Assembly: GCA_021802595.1 (NCBI GenBank)
Contig: JAJZRT010000254.1
Coordinates: 1 to 5,966 of the forward strand
DNA: 5,966 bases
Direction: 5' to 3'
Source: Pseudomonadota bacterium
Lineage (GTDB): Bacteria; Pseudomonadota; Gammaproteobacteria; Burkholderiales; Thiobacillaceae
Shown: one piece after another, positions 1 through 5,748 of the stretch
Layout of the letters: each line of letters opens with the position of its first letter
How positions within the stretch are numbered: the stretch's first letter is position 1
Notes under the pieces: model-generated
Databases searched by the model: none
What the model was told of the DNA's origin: nothing
The model's input: the letters and a program-made list of their open reading frames with translations, nothing else
Translations under genes and position numbers: made by a program

Positions 1-710
1 GTGAGCGGGTGGGTGCGCAGATAGGCTGGCGCACTGCTGTCATAAAACCGGCTGGCGCGCTGCAGGCGCTCGAAAAACGTGCTCATGGCGCGTGGATCGA
101 AGCCGGCGCGGGTCATGAGCTCATACCCCAGCCGGTCGGCTTCGCGCTCGTAGTCGCGGCTGTAATTGAGCTGGTTCTGGATGGAGTAGGCCTGGGTCGA
201 GGCGATCGCTGCGCCCGCCACGTTGGGATTGGAACGCGAAGCCAGCAGTGCCAGCGCCAGGGCGGCCATGGTGGGCCAGTAGCTCTGGCTTTGCGCGGCA
301 ACCATGCGCGCCATGTGATTCTGGGTGACGTGGGAAATTTCGTGCGCGATCACGCCCGCCAGTTCGGATTCGCTTTGTGCCGCGAGCAGCAGGCCGGTGT
401 GCACGCCGATGTTGCCGCCCGGCAGGGCGAAGGCGTTGATGGTGGGGTCGTCGAGCACGAAAAACGTGAAGGTCCGCTGGTTGCGTGAACTGACCGAGAC
501 CAGCCGGTAGCCGAGCTGGTTGAGATAGGTCTCGATTTCCGGATCGTCCAGATAGCGCGGGTCGGTGTAGACGTCGCGCATGATGGTGCGTCCCAGCGAC
601 TGCTCTTCCTGGTCGGAAAAATACTCCCGCGATACTTCGCCCAGATCGGGCAGGTCAGCAGCCAGCACTGGCTGGATGGCCAGAATCAGGGCGAGCAGGG
701 TGTGCAGCAT
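1..710 (-). CDS. bepA: BepA-type M48 zinc metalloprotease, N-terminal part (gene cut by the left edge)
   Basis: I translated this by hand from the reverse strand; 236 codons are present and the frame stays open to the window edge. BepA-family proteins are periplasmic proteases/chaperones that help assemble or degrade outer-membrane proteins such as LptD. Residues 1-17 ([17 protein letters not shown]) look like a signal peptide with cleavage before ADLP, although the n-region lacks Lys/Arg. The zinc motif HEISH is at residues 123-127, and the third ligand is probably E188 in YEREAD. The 65-residue distance from H123 to E188 equals that between H136 and E201 of E. coli BepA. H234 in LRTHPL sits where E. 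coli BepA has its regulatory H246. The C-terminal TPR domain of the family lies outside the window. The ATG at 710-708 was chosen because it begins the signal peptide; no clear Shine-Dalgarno sequence precedes it. The gene is divergent from moaC. Family assignment is firm; strict orthology to BepA is likely but unproven without the TPR half. Confidence 0.87.
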   Translation of the reverse strand, partial: MLHTLLALILAIQPVLAADLPDLGEVSREYFSDQEEQSLGRTIMRDVYTDPRYLDDPEIETYLNQLGYRLVSVSSRNQRTFTFFVLDDPTINAFALPGGNIGVHTGLLLAAQSESELAGVIAHEISHVTQNHMARMVAAQSQSYWPTMAALALALLASRSNPNVAGAAIASTQAYSIQNQLNYSRDYEREADRLGYELMTRAGFDPRAMSTFFERLQRASRFYDSSAPAYLRTHPL

Positions 711-791
711 CGGCAGGCAGGACGGCGGGGGGTGGCGGAGAGCGGGGGCATTTGGATTACGATGCGCGGATTGTCTACTAGGTTCCCGGAT
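711..791. promoter_or_regulatory. Divergent intergenic spacer between bepA-like gene and moaC
   Basis: These 81 bp separate two divergent genes and should hold both promoters. On the plus strand a poor sigma-70-like pair can be drawn: TTGGAT at 752-757 and TCTACT at 774-779, with a 16-bp spacer. It would start transcription only a few bases before the moaC ATG, giving a nearly leaderless message. The match is weak (3/6 and 4/6 to consensus), so the assignment is only a suggestion. The bepA-proximal half is very G-rich on the plus strand, and no convincing minus-strand promoter was seen. Confidence 0.3.
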
Positions 792-1283
792 ATGAGCGAG
801 TTTACGCATTTTGACGAACGCGGCCGTGCCGTCATGGTCGACGTGGCGGACAAGGCCGACACCCGCCGCATTGCCGTGGCGGGCGGGCGCATCCACATGT
901 TACCCGATACCCTGGCGCGCATCCTGGAGGGTCAGGCAGCCAAGGGCGACGTGCTCGGCATTGCGCGCATCGCGGCGATCCAGGCGACCAAGCGTGCTGC
1001 CGAACTGATCCCGCTCTGCCACCCGATCGCGCTGACCCGGGTGGGTGTCGAGTTCAGCCATGATATCGCGGGATCGTGGATCGCCTGCACGGTGACGGCC
1101 GAGACCGTCGGCAAGACCGGCGTTGAAATGGAGGCGCTGACCGGCGTCAGCGTCGCGCTGCTGACCATTTACGACATGTGCAAGGCGGTCGATCGCGGCA
1201 TGCGCATGGACGACATCCGGCTGCTGGAAAAGCAGGGCGGCAAGTCGGGCCACTGGCGTGCGCCCGCGGAGCATCGCGCCTAG
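792..1283 (+). CDS. moaC: Cyclic pyranopterin monophosphate synthase MoaC
   Basis: MoaC acts in the cytoplasm after the radical-SAM enzyme MoaA. It converts the 3',8-cyclo-GTP intermediate into cyclic pyranopterin monophosphate, the first stable precursor of the molybdenum cofactor. The product is 163 residues, close to the 161 of E. coli MoaC, and key residues fall at the same numbers: K51, H77 in LCHPI, E112 and E114 in VEMEAL, D128 and K131 in YDMCKA, and K147 in the C-terminal KQGGKSG. The start at 792 ([11 protein letters not shown]) was chosen because it gives family length and is followed promptly by the conserved MVDV. In-frame ATGs at 702 and 762 would add residues with no family counterpart. 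The Shine-Dalgarno sequence is weak (AGG at 780-782). No moaA or other mo- gene is in the window. The gene lies 69 bp before the next plus-strand gene and may be co-transcribed with it. Confidence 0.96.
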   Translation: MSEFTHFDERGRAVMVDVADKADTRRIAVAGGRIHMLPDTLARILEGQAAKGDVLGIARIAAIQATKRAAELIPLCHPIALTRVGVEFSHDIAGSWIACTVTAETVGKTGVEMEALTGVSVALLTIYDMCKAVDRGMRMDDIRLLEKQGGKSGHWRAPAEHRA

Positions 1284-1352
1284 TCCGATCGTCCTCTTGT
1301 ATGCCGGGCGTGCCGCGGCAAGATGGCGATGTGTTTCCGATTGAGCGACCGT

Positions 1353-2054
1353 ATGCGTTTTTTCAGATGGGTTTTGCTGGGGCTCTGGCTGAGTGCGTTC
1401 ACCGCGCATGCCGGCATGCCGGACTATCAGGTGTTTCCGGCCACGGGGCAGCGTCTGCTGCTCTGGGTGGCTTCCGAACGCGGACGGACCGGACCGGAAC
1501 TCGACGCGGCGCGGAAACTGGCCGCGCAGGGCGTGGAGGTCTGGTCGCTCGACCCCGCCAATGCCTACTTCCTGCCCCAGGTGCCGAGCAGCATGGATGC
1601 GCTCCCGGTGCAGGAGCTGGCGGCCTGGCTGCGGAGTGCGCAGGCAGGCGGCAAGCAGGTGATGGTTTTCGCCGTGGCGCGTGCGGCCGTGCCGGTGTTG
1701 CGGGCAGCGGCCTTGCTCGGGCCGGAACCGCGCAGCCGGCTGTGCGTGATGCTGATGCATCCGAATCTCTATACGACGGCGGAGCCTTTGGACGAGCCGG
1801 CCTATCTGGACCTGGGCGATCTCTCGGGTTTGCGCGTGCGCGTGCTGCAGCCGCGCCGTTCGGCCGCCACGCCATGGCTGCCCGGTCTGCTGGACCATCT
1901 GGCGCGGCAGGGTGCGACCGTGAGCGACGCGATCCTGGAGAATCTGCGTGAAGGCTACTGGGCGCGCGAGGTGCCGACCGATTTCGAAATAGCCGAAGGC
2001 CGCCGCATGGGTGACATGCTGCTGCGCCAACTCGATGCCTGGGGATGCAAGTGA
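1353..2054 (+). CDS. Exported protein of unknown function, resembling a degenerate alpha/beta hydrolase
   Basis: I do not recognise a named family. From the ATG at 1353 the product is 233 residues with a clear signal peptide: Arg at 2 and 5, a hydrophobic core, then TAHA|GMPDY with cleavage near residue 20. An ATG at 1323 in the same frame would put ten residues before the signal peptide and is less likely. The mature part reads like an alpha/beta fold: a strand (RLLLWVA, 34-40), a helix (ELDAARKLAAQG, 49-60), then VEVWSLD (61-67). VMVFAVARAA at 103-112 stands where hydrolases have the nucleophile elbow G-x-S-x-G, but here the pattern is A107-V-A109-R-A111, so the serine is absent. No downstream histidine sits in an obvious catalytic position. 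The mature protein has two cysteines, C131 and C232. Its 3' end overlaps the TlpA-type gene by 10 bp (4 bp if the latter starts at GTG 2051), so the two are probably translated together. The fold reading is inference; the coding call rests on the signal peptide, codon use and overlap. Confidence 0.8.
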   Translation: MRFFRWVLLGLWLSAFTAHAGMPDYQVFPATGQRLLLWVASERGRTGPELDAARKLAAQGVEVWSLDPANAYFLPQVPSSMDALPVQELAAWLRSAQAGGKQVMVFAVARAAVPVLRAAALLGPEPRSRLCVMLMHPNLYTTAEPLDEPAYLDLGDLSGLRVRVLQPRRSAATPWLPGLLDHLARQGATVSDAILENLREGYWAREVPTDFEIAEGRRMGDMLLRQLDAWGCK

Positions 2055-2578
2055 GACGAATATTGACTGGTCTGGCCGTCGGCCTGTTTTGGTTCGCCGG
2101 CGCCGCCGCCGCCGGCTTCGAGACGCGCGCAGCCCTGCCGGCCCCCGAACTGAAGGCGCACGATCTGGCGGGCGCATCCAAAACCTTGGCCGACTATCGC
2201 GGCAGGGTGGTGGTGCTCAATTTCTGGGCTACCTGGTGTCCGCCCTGCCAGCGCGAAATGCCCTCGCTGGAGCGTCTGCGCAGGAAGATGGCGAAGCAGC
2301 CGCTGGAGATCGTCGCGATTTCCAGCGCGGAAACGCCCGACGAGGTGAGGGCCTATCTGTCGAAGATGGCGCTGGGTTTCCCTGTCCTGCTCGACACCGA
2401 CAGCAGCAACACGCGGCGCTGGAAGGTGTTCGCCCTGCCCACCACGTTCGTGCTCGATGCCGAGGGGCGGGTGCGCCACGTGCTTACCGGACCGGCCGAA
2501 TGGGACGAGGGCGAGGCACTGGCCGTGGTCGAATCCGTGCTGGCCGAGATACGGGCATCTGCAAGACAGGCGAAATAA
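2045..2578 (+). CDS. Exported TlpA/ResA-type thioredoxin-fold thiol:disulfide oxidoreductase
   Basis: The product is 177 residues and probably a periplasmic disulfide reductase or oxidoreductase. A signal peptide covers about residues 1-23 (RR at 4-5, hydrophobic core, AGAAAA then GFET). There is no lipobox Cys, so a soluble or N-terminally anchored form is expected. The TlpA-like domain follows: LPAPEL (31-36), the DYRGRVVVLNFWATWC strand and helix start, the active site W64-C65-P66-P67-C68, and the cis-proline P132 in ALPTTFV. TlpA/ResA/CcmG relatives reduce cysteines in apo-cytochrome c, copper-binding proteins or other exported partners; the substrate here cannot be told from sequence. 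The start could be the ATG at 2045 or the in-frame GTG at 2051. The GTG gives a classic 4-bp GTGA overlap and has GGGG at 2041-2044 at a usable distance, so it deserves weight; both retain the signal peptide. Overlap with the preceding exported protein suggests the two act together. SoxW is a less likely alternative because no sox genes are nearby. Confidence 0.93.
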   Translation: MQVRRILTGLAVGLFWFAGAAAAGFETRAALPAPELKAHDLAGASKTLADYRGRVVVLNFWATWCPPCQREMPSLERLRRKMAKQPLEIVAISSAETPDEVRAYLSKMALGFPVLLDTDSSNTRRWKVFALPTTFVLDAEGRVRHVLTGPAEWDEGEALAVVESVLAEIRASARQAK

Positions 2579-2580
2579 GG

Positions 2581-2613
2581 ATGTTCAAGTCTTTAATTAA
2601 TAAGGTCTTTTGA
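2581..2613 (+). other. Ten-codon micro-ORF directly after the TlpA-type gene
   Basis: An ATG follows the TlpA-type stop codon after only two bases and opens a frame reading MFKSLINKVF before TGA. AAATAAGG just upstream could serve as a Shine-Dalgarno sequence, although it lies very close to the ATG. It may be a chance frame, the remnant of a decayed third gene of the operon, or a short translated peptide. The amphipathic Lys/Phe/Leu make-up and AT-rich codons differ from the neighbouring genes. There is no evidence that it is a functional gene. Confidence 0.15.
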
Positions 2614-2627
2614 TTGGTTGGCCTTAT
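2600..2627 (+). terminator. Possible weak terminator or 3' hairpin after the moaC-tlpA unit
   Basis: The arms ATAAGGTC (2600-2607) and GGCCTTAT (2620-2627) can form an 8-bp stem with one G-U pair around a 12-base loop, 21 bp after the TlpA-type stop codon. The position suits the end of the upstream transcript. The stem is AT-rich, the loop is large and no T-tract follows, so this is not a canonical Rho-independent terminator. It could equally be a processing site or chance. Confidence 0.25.
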
Positions 2628-2681
2628 GGGGCTATCAGCCATTTTGCTTGCCTTGCGGCAGGCATGAAGTGCAAAATAACA

Positions 2682-2705
2682 ATATATTCGGAATGATTAA
2701 TATAT
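2682..2705. promoter_or_regulatory. AT-rich 7-bp inverted repeat, possible regulator site in the soe promoter region
   Basis: ATATATT (2682-2688) is repeated in inverse orientation as AATATAT (2699-2705) with a 10-base spacer, so equivalent bases are 17 bp apart, about one and a half helical turns. It sits in the most AT-rich part of the gap, about 130-155 bp before the soeA start. It does not match the FNR (TTGAT-N4-ATCAA) or NarL consensus. Simple AT content makes chance repeats likely, and the element overlaps the -10-like sequences noted in this gap. Confidence 0.25.
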
Positions 2706-2715
2706 AGCCGTCCCC

Positions 2716-2755
2716 GCAGCATCCAGTGCTGGTGCTCTGGCGCTGCTTCCAGCAG
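2716..2755 (+). promoter_or_regulatory. Two adjacent small hairpins with alternative pairings in the soeA leader
   Basis: The first hairpin pairs AGCA (2718-2721) with TGCT (2733-2736) and CCA (2723-2725) with TGG (2730-2732), with T2722 bulged and loop GTGC. The second pairs CTGCT (2743-2747) with AGCAG (2751-2755) around a 3-base loop. GCAGC (2716-2720) is also complementary to GCTGC (2742-2746), a pairing that would disrupt both local hairpins. Such mutually exclusive folds are seen in attenuators and riboswitches, but stems this short arise easily by chance in GC-rich DNA. The sequence does not resemble the known Moco RNA motif as I remember it. It is leader RNA only if transcription starts upstream of it. 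Confidence 0.25.
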
Positions 2756-2786
2756 TCACCTAGTGTTATATCCGGGTAGGGAAAGT

Positions 2787-2808
2787 GCGGCTCCTGAAAA
2801 GGAGCCGC
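2787..2808 (+). promoter_or_regulatory. Perfect GC-rich hairpin in the untranslated region before soeA
   Basis: The arms GCGGCTCC (2787-2794) and GGAGCCGC (2801-2808) form a perfect 8-bp stem around the loop TGAAAA, ending 28 bp before the soeA ATG. AGGGGGCAATTTTG follows it, so a short T-run is present but offset by about nine bases. The stem alone is terminator-like in strength, while the delayed T-run argues against efficient intrinsic termination. Plausible roles are an attenuator, a stabilising 5' structure for the soe message, or a leftover terminator of the upstream transcript. The structure is certain on paper; its role is inference. Confidence 0.55.
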
Positions 2809-2836
2809 AGGGGGCAATTTTGAACCTAGAGACCGC

Positions 2837-5713
2837 ATGAACGCCAAGATCAAACTCGAAAATCACGACGCGCAGGAAATCAAGTACACCACCTGCTACA
2901 TGTGTGCCTGCCGCTGCGGCATCAAGGTGACGCTGGAAGACAACAAGGTCCGCTTCATCCAGGGTAACCGCAACCATCCCACCAACCAGGGCGTGCTGTG
3001 CGCCAAGGGCTCGGCCGGGATCATGAAGCAATACTCCACTGCCAAGCTGACCCAGCCGCTGATGCGCAAACCGGGCACCGAGCGTGGCGAAGGCATTTAC
3101 GAAGCGATTTCCTGGGATCAGGCACTCGACCTCCTGACCGACCGTCTGGAGGAGATACGCTCGACCGACCCGTCCAAGCTCGGCTTCTTCACCGGCCGCG
3201 ACCAGATGCAGGCCTTGACCGGTCTGTGGGCGCAGCAGTTCGGCACCCCCAACTGGTCGGCGCACGGTGGTTTCTGTTCGGTCAACATGGCGGCGGCCGG
3301 TCTCTATTCCATCGGTTTCTCGTTCTGGGAATTCGGCGCGCCCGACTGGGATTACGCCAAGTACTTCCTGATGTGGGGCGTGGCAGAAGACCACTCCTCC
3401 AACCCGATCAAGATCGGCCTGGAAAAGCTCAAGCGCAAGGGCGGCAAGTTCGTCACCGTCAACCCGGTGCGCACCGGCTACTCGGCGATCGCCGACGAAT
3501 GGCTGCCGATCAAGCCGGGCATGGACGGCCTGCTGGCCATGTCGATGGTGCACGTGCTGCTGAAGCACGAGCAGTTCGACTACGAATTCCTCGTGCGTTA
3601 CACCAACGCCTCCTGGCTGGTGGTGCAGACGCCGGGACAGAAGGGCGACGGCCTGTTCCTGCGCGATGAAAACGACCATCCGCTGATCTGGGACATCGAC
3701 AAGGAGGCCTTCAGGAACGGCATGGACGGCGACATTGCCCCCGCGCTGTTCGGCGAATATGTCGCGCCTGACGGCCGCCGCGTCAAGACCGTGATGTCGC
3801 TGATGGCCGAGCGCTATCTCGACGAACGCTATGCGCCTGAAAACGTCGCCCTGGAATGCGGCCTGCCGGCCGAGACCATTGAGCGCATCGCGCTGGAAAT
3901 GGCGCACGTCGCGTTCAAGGAGACGGTCGAGTTGCCGATCGAATGGACCGACGTGTGGGGCCGCAAGCACGACAAGGTCGTGGGCCGCCCGGTGGCGATG
4001 TACGCGATGCGCGGCATTTCCGCCCACTCCAACGGCTTCCATTCCTGCCGTGCGATCCACATGATCCAGATGCTCCTGGGCGCGCTCGACGCGCCGGGCA
4101 ACTTCCGCGCCCGTGCGCCGTACCCGAAGCCGATTCCGCCGCACCAGTTGCCGGAAAACAATATCGACATCATCAACGCGCCGAACACCCCGCTGTCGCG
4201 TCCGCCGCTCGGCTTCCCGATGCGTCCGGAAGATCTGGTGGTCGACGAGTTCGGCAACCCGCTGCGCATCGACAAGGCCTATTCGTGGGAAGTGCCGATC
4301 GCCTCGCACGGCCTGATGCACATGGTCATCACCAACGCGACCAACCACGATCCCTATGCGCTCGACACGCTGATCCTGTTCATGGCCAACATGGCGTGGA
4401 ACTCGACCATGAACACGGCCAACATCCAGGACATGCTGCGCGCCAGGGATCCGGAAGAGCCTGGCCAGTACAAGATCCCGTTCCTGGTGGTGATCGACGC
4501 CTTCCATTCGGAGATGACCAACTTCGCCGACCTGATCCTGCCGGACACCACCTACCTCGAACGGCACGACTGCATTTCGCTGCTCGACCGTCCGATTTCC
4601 GAGCCCGATGCGGCGGCCGACGCCATCCGCTATCCGCTGGTCAAGCTGGACCGCGACGTGCGCCCTTGGCAGGAAGTGATGGTCGAGCTCGCCTCGCGCC
4701 TGAAATTCCCGGCCTTCACCAAGCCCGACGGCACCCGCAAGTTCAGGGACTACCCCGATTTCATCGTCAACTTCGAGCGTTCGCCCGGCATCGGTTTCCT
4801 CGCAGGGTGGCGCGGCAAGGACGGCACCAAGTCGCTCAAAGGTGAACCCAACCCTAACCAGTGGGAAAAGTACATCGAGAACCAGAGCTTCTATGCCCAC
4901 CACTGGCCCGACAACCAGAAGTACATGCGCTACGCCAACAAGGACTATCTCGATGTCGCGGCCGACGTGGGTTTCGTTGGCAAGGTCGAGCCCATCATCA
5001 TGCAGTTCTATTCCGAGCCGCTGCAGAAATTCCGTCTGGCGGGGCAGGGACTGTACGACGGCCCGCAACCCAACAACCAGGTCGACCGCGAGCGTCTGGT
5101 GAAGTACTTCGACCCGCTGCCGATGTGGTACGAGCCGCTCGAGCAGCAGCGCGTCGACGCGAACGAATATCCGTTCTTCGCACTGACCCAGCGCCCCATG
5201 TTCATGTACCACTCGTGGGATTCGCAGAACGTGTGGCTGCGCCAGATCATGGCGCAGAACTACATGTACATGAACGCGCGCAAGGCCGCCGAAATGGGTA
5301 TCAAGGACTTCGACTGGATCTGGGTCGAGTCGCACAACGGCAAGATCCGCTGCCAGGTCAAGACCATGGAAGGCACCCAGGAAAACACCATCTGGACCTG
5401 GAACGCCATCGGCAAGCAGAAGGGTGCCTGGGGCCTGAAGGAAAACGCGTCGGAAGCGACCAAGGGCTTCCTGCTCAACCACCTGATTTCCGAGCTGCTG
5501 CCGGAAAAGGCGGGCGAGCGCCGCGTCACCAACTCCGACCCGGTCACCGGTCAGGCTGCGTGGTTCGACCTGCGCGTGAAGATCTGGAAAGCCGCGCCGG
5601 GCGAAACCGGCTCGTGGCCACAGTTCGACGAACTGAAGCCGCTGCCGGGCGACGAGCGTTACGAGCGCCCCGACGTATTGCGCTATGACGCGCGCAGCCA
5701 CGAAAAGAATTAA
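2837..5713 (+). CDS. soeA: Molybdopterin oxidoreductase catalytic subunit, probable sulfite-oxidising SoeA
   Basis: The product is 958 residues, a complex iron-sulfur molybdoenzyme of the PsrA/PhsA clade. SoeABC oxidises sulfite to sulfate at the cytoplasmic face of the membrane and passes electrons through SoeB and SoeC towards quinone. The N-terminus has no Tat signal, in line with cytoplasmic SoeA and unlike exported PsrA, PhsA or TtrA. The 4Fe-4S motif is C20-x2-C23-x3-C27-x27-C55 (in CYMCACRCG and VLCAKG), with an extra C25 inside it. C147 in HGGFCSVN is the likely molybdenum ligand. NPVRTGYSAIADEWLPIKPG at 209-228 is a typical cofactor-binding stretch, residues 548-582 carry the family's D..F..EMTNFADLILP segment, and the C-terminal dinucleotide-binding domain begins near Y778 (YPFFALTQRP). 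The start at 2837 gives the expected short lead before the Cys motif; AGAGA (2828-2832) is a weak Shine-Dalgarno sequence. An iron-sulfur subunit gene follows after 35 bp. Another PsrA-like reductase or oxidase is possible, but the absent Tat signal and the CYMCACRCG motif favour SoeA. Confidence 0.87.
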   Translation: MNAKIKLENHDAQEIKYTTCYMCACRCGIKVTLEDNKVRFIQGNRNHPTNQGVLCAKGSAGIMKQYSTAKLTQPLMRKPGTERGEGIYEAISWDQALDLLTDRLEEIRSTDPSKLGFFTGRDQMQALTGLWAQQFGTPNWSAHGGFCSVNMAAAGLYSIGFSFWEFGAPDWDYAKYFLMWGVAEDHSSNPIKIGLEKLKRKGGKFVTVNPVRTGYSAIADEWLPIKPGMDGLLAMSMVHVLLKHEQFDYEFLVRYTNASWLVVQTPGQKGDGLFLRDENDHPLIWDIDKEAFRNGMDGDIAPALFGEYVAPDGRRVKTVMSLMAERYLDERYAPENVALECGLPAETIERIALEMAHVAFKETVELPIEWTDVWGRKHDKVVGRPVAMYAMRGISAHSNGFHSCRAIHMIQMLLGALDAPGNFRARAPYPKPIPPHQLPENNIDIINAPNTPLSRPPLGFPMRPEDLVVDEFGNPLRIDKAYSWEVPIASHGLMHMVITNATNHDPYALDTLILFMANMAWNSTMNTANIQDMLRARDPEEPGQYKIPFLVVIDAFHSEMTNFADLILPDTTYLERHDCISLLDRPISEPDAAADAIRYPLVKLDRDVRPWQEVMVELASRLKFPAFTKPDGTRKFRDYPDFIVNFERSPGIGFLAGWRGKDGTKSLKGEPNPNQWEKYIENQSFYAHHWPDNQKYMRYANKDYLDVAADVGFVGKVEPIIMQFYSEPLQKFRLAGQGLYDGPQPNNQVDRERLVKYFDPLPMWYEPLEQQRVDANEYPFFALTQRPMFMYHSWDSQNVWLRQIMAQNYMYMNARKAAEMGIKDFDWIWVESHNGKIRCQVKTMEGTQENTIWTWNAIGKQKGAWGLKENASEATKGFLLNHLISELLPEKAGERRVTNSDPVTGQAAWFDLRVKIWKAAPGETGSWPQFDELKPLPGDERYERPDVLRYDARSHEKN

Positions 5714-5737
5714 ACAGCCCTGCCAGAATATAAAGAC

Positions 5738-5744
5738 GAGAGAG
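5738..5744 (+). promoter_or_regulatory. Ribosome binding site of the soeB-like gene
   Basis: GAGAGAG (5738-5744) lies just before the ATG at 5749, in the 35-bp gap after the soeA stop. It is a purine-rich Shine-Dalgarno sequence, better than that of soeA, and supports 5749 as the start. No promoter or terminator is seen in the gap, so the two genes are read as one transcript. Confidence 0.6.
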
Positions 5745-5748
5745 CATC

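Larger units (their letters stand above)
2579..2836. other. Non-coding region between the TlpA-type gene and the soe operon
   Basis: This 258-bp gap contains no convincing gene. Its first half (about 2585-2706) is conspicuously AT-rich against the GC-rich surroundings, as promoter and regulator-binding regions often are. Its second half is GC-rich and full of short inverted repeats. Besides the elements listed separately, there is an imperfect hairpin with arms GCTTGCC (2646-2652) and GGCAGGC (2657-2663), loop TTGC and one G-U pair, with no T-run after it. A -10-like TATATT lies at 2683-2688 and TATATA at 2701-2706, but no matching -35 box stands at the right distance for either. I therefore place the soe promoter somewhere in 2640-2710 without naming its exact boxes. 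Confidence 0.5.

Noticed and set aside
9..488. A 159-codon plus-strand frame over the protease gene
   Set aside because: The minus strand encodes an M48 protease with HEISH and YEREAD at correct spacing, so the plus-strand frame is its shadow.
1178..1951. A 257-codon plus-strand frame spanning the end of moaC and the unknown gene
   Set aside because: It overlaps moaC in another frame and is Gly/Ala/Arg-rich without domain features. The 1353 frame has a proper signal peptide and couples to the thioredoxin gene.
900..2177. A 425-codon minus-strand frame across moaC and the unknown exported gene
   Set aside because: It is antisense to moaC, whose active-site residues are all in place, and its Arg/Gln/His-rich translation shows no domain or signal sequence. 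It is a shadow of GC-rich coding sequence.
2608..2621. An FNR site around TTGATTGG in the gap
   Set aside because: Only the left half TTGAT is present. The required ATCAA after four bases is missing.
2579..2836. A molybdenum-cofactor riboswitch upstream of soeA
   Set aside because: The conserved stem sequences of the known Moco RNA motif, as remembered, are not present; only generic hairpins are seen.
2635..2853. A 72-codon minus-strand frame in the non-coding gap
   Set aside because: It crosses the hairpin at 2787-2808 and enters the soeA start region. Its translation has no recognisable features and no ribosome binding site was evident.
2756..5701. A 981-codon open frame on the minus strand, running almost the full length of soeA
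   Set aside because: It mirrors soeA, whose GC-biased third positions suppress stop codons on the opposite strand. The translation is rich in His, Val, Arg and Leu and has no recognisable domain, while the plus strand encodes a textbook molybdoenzyme.
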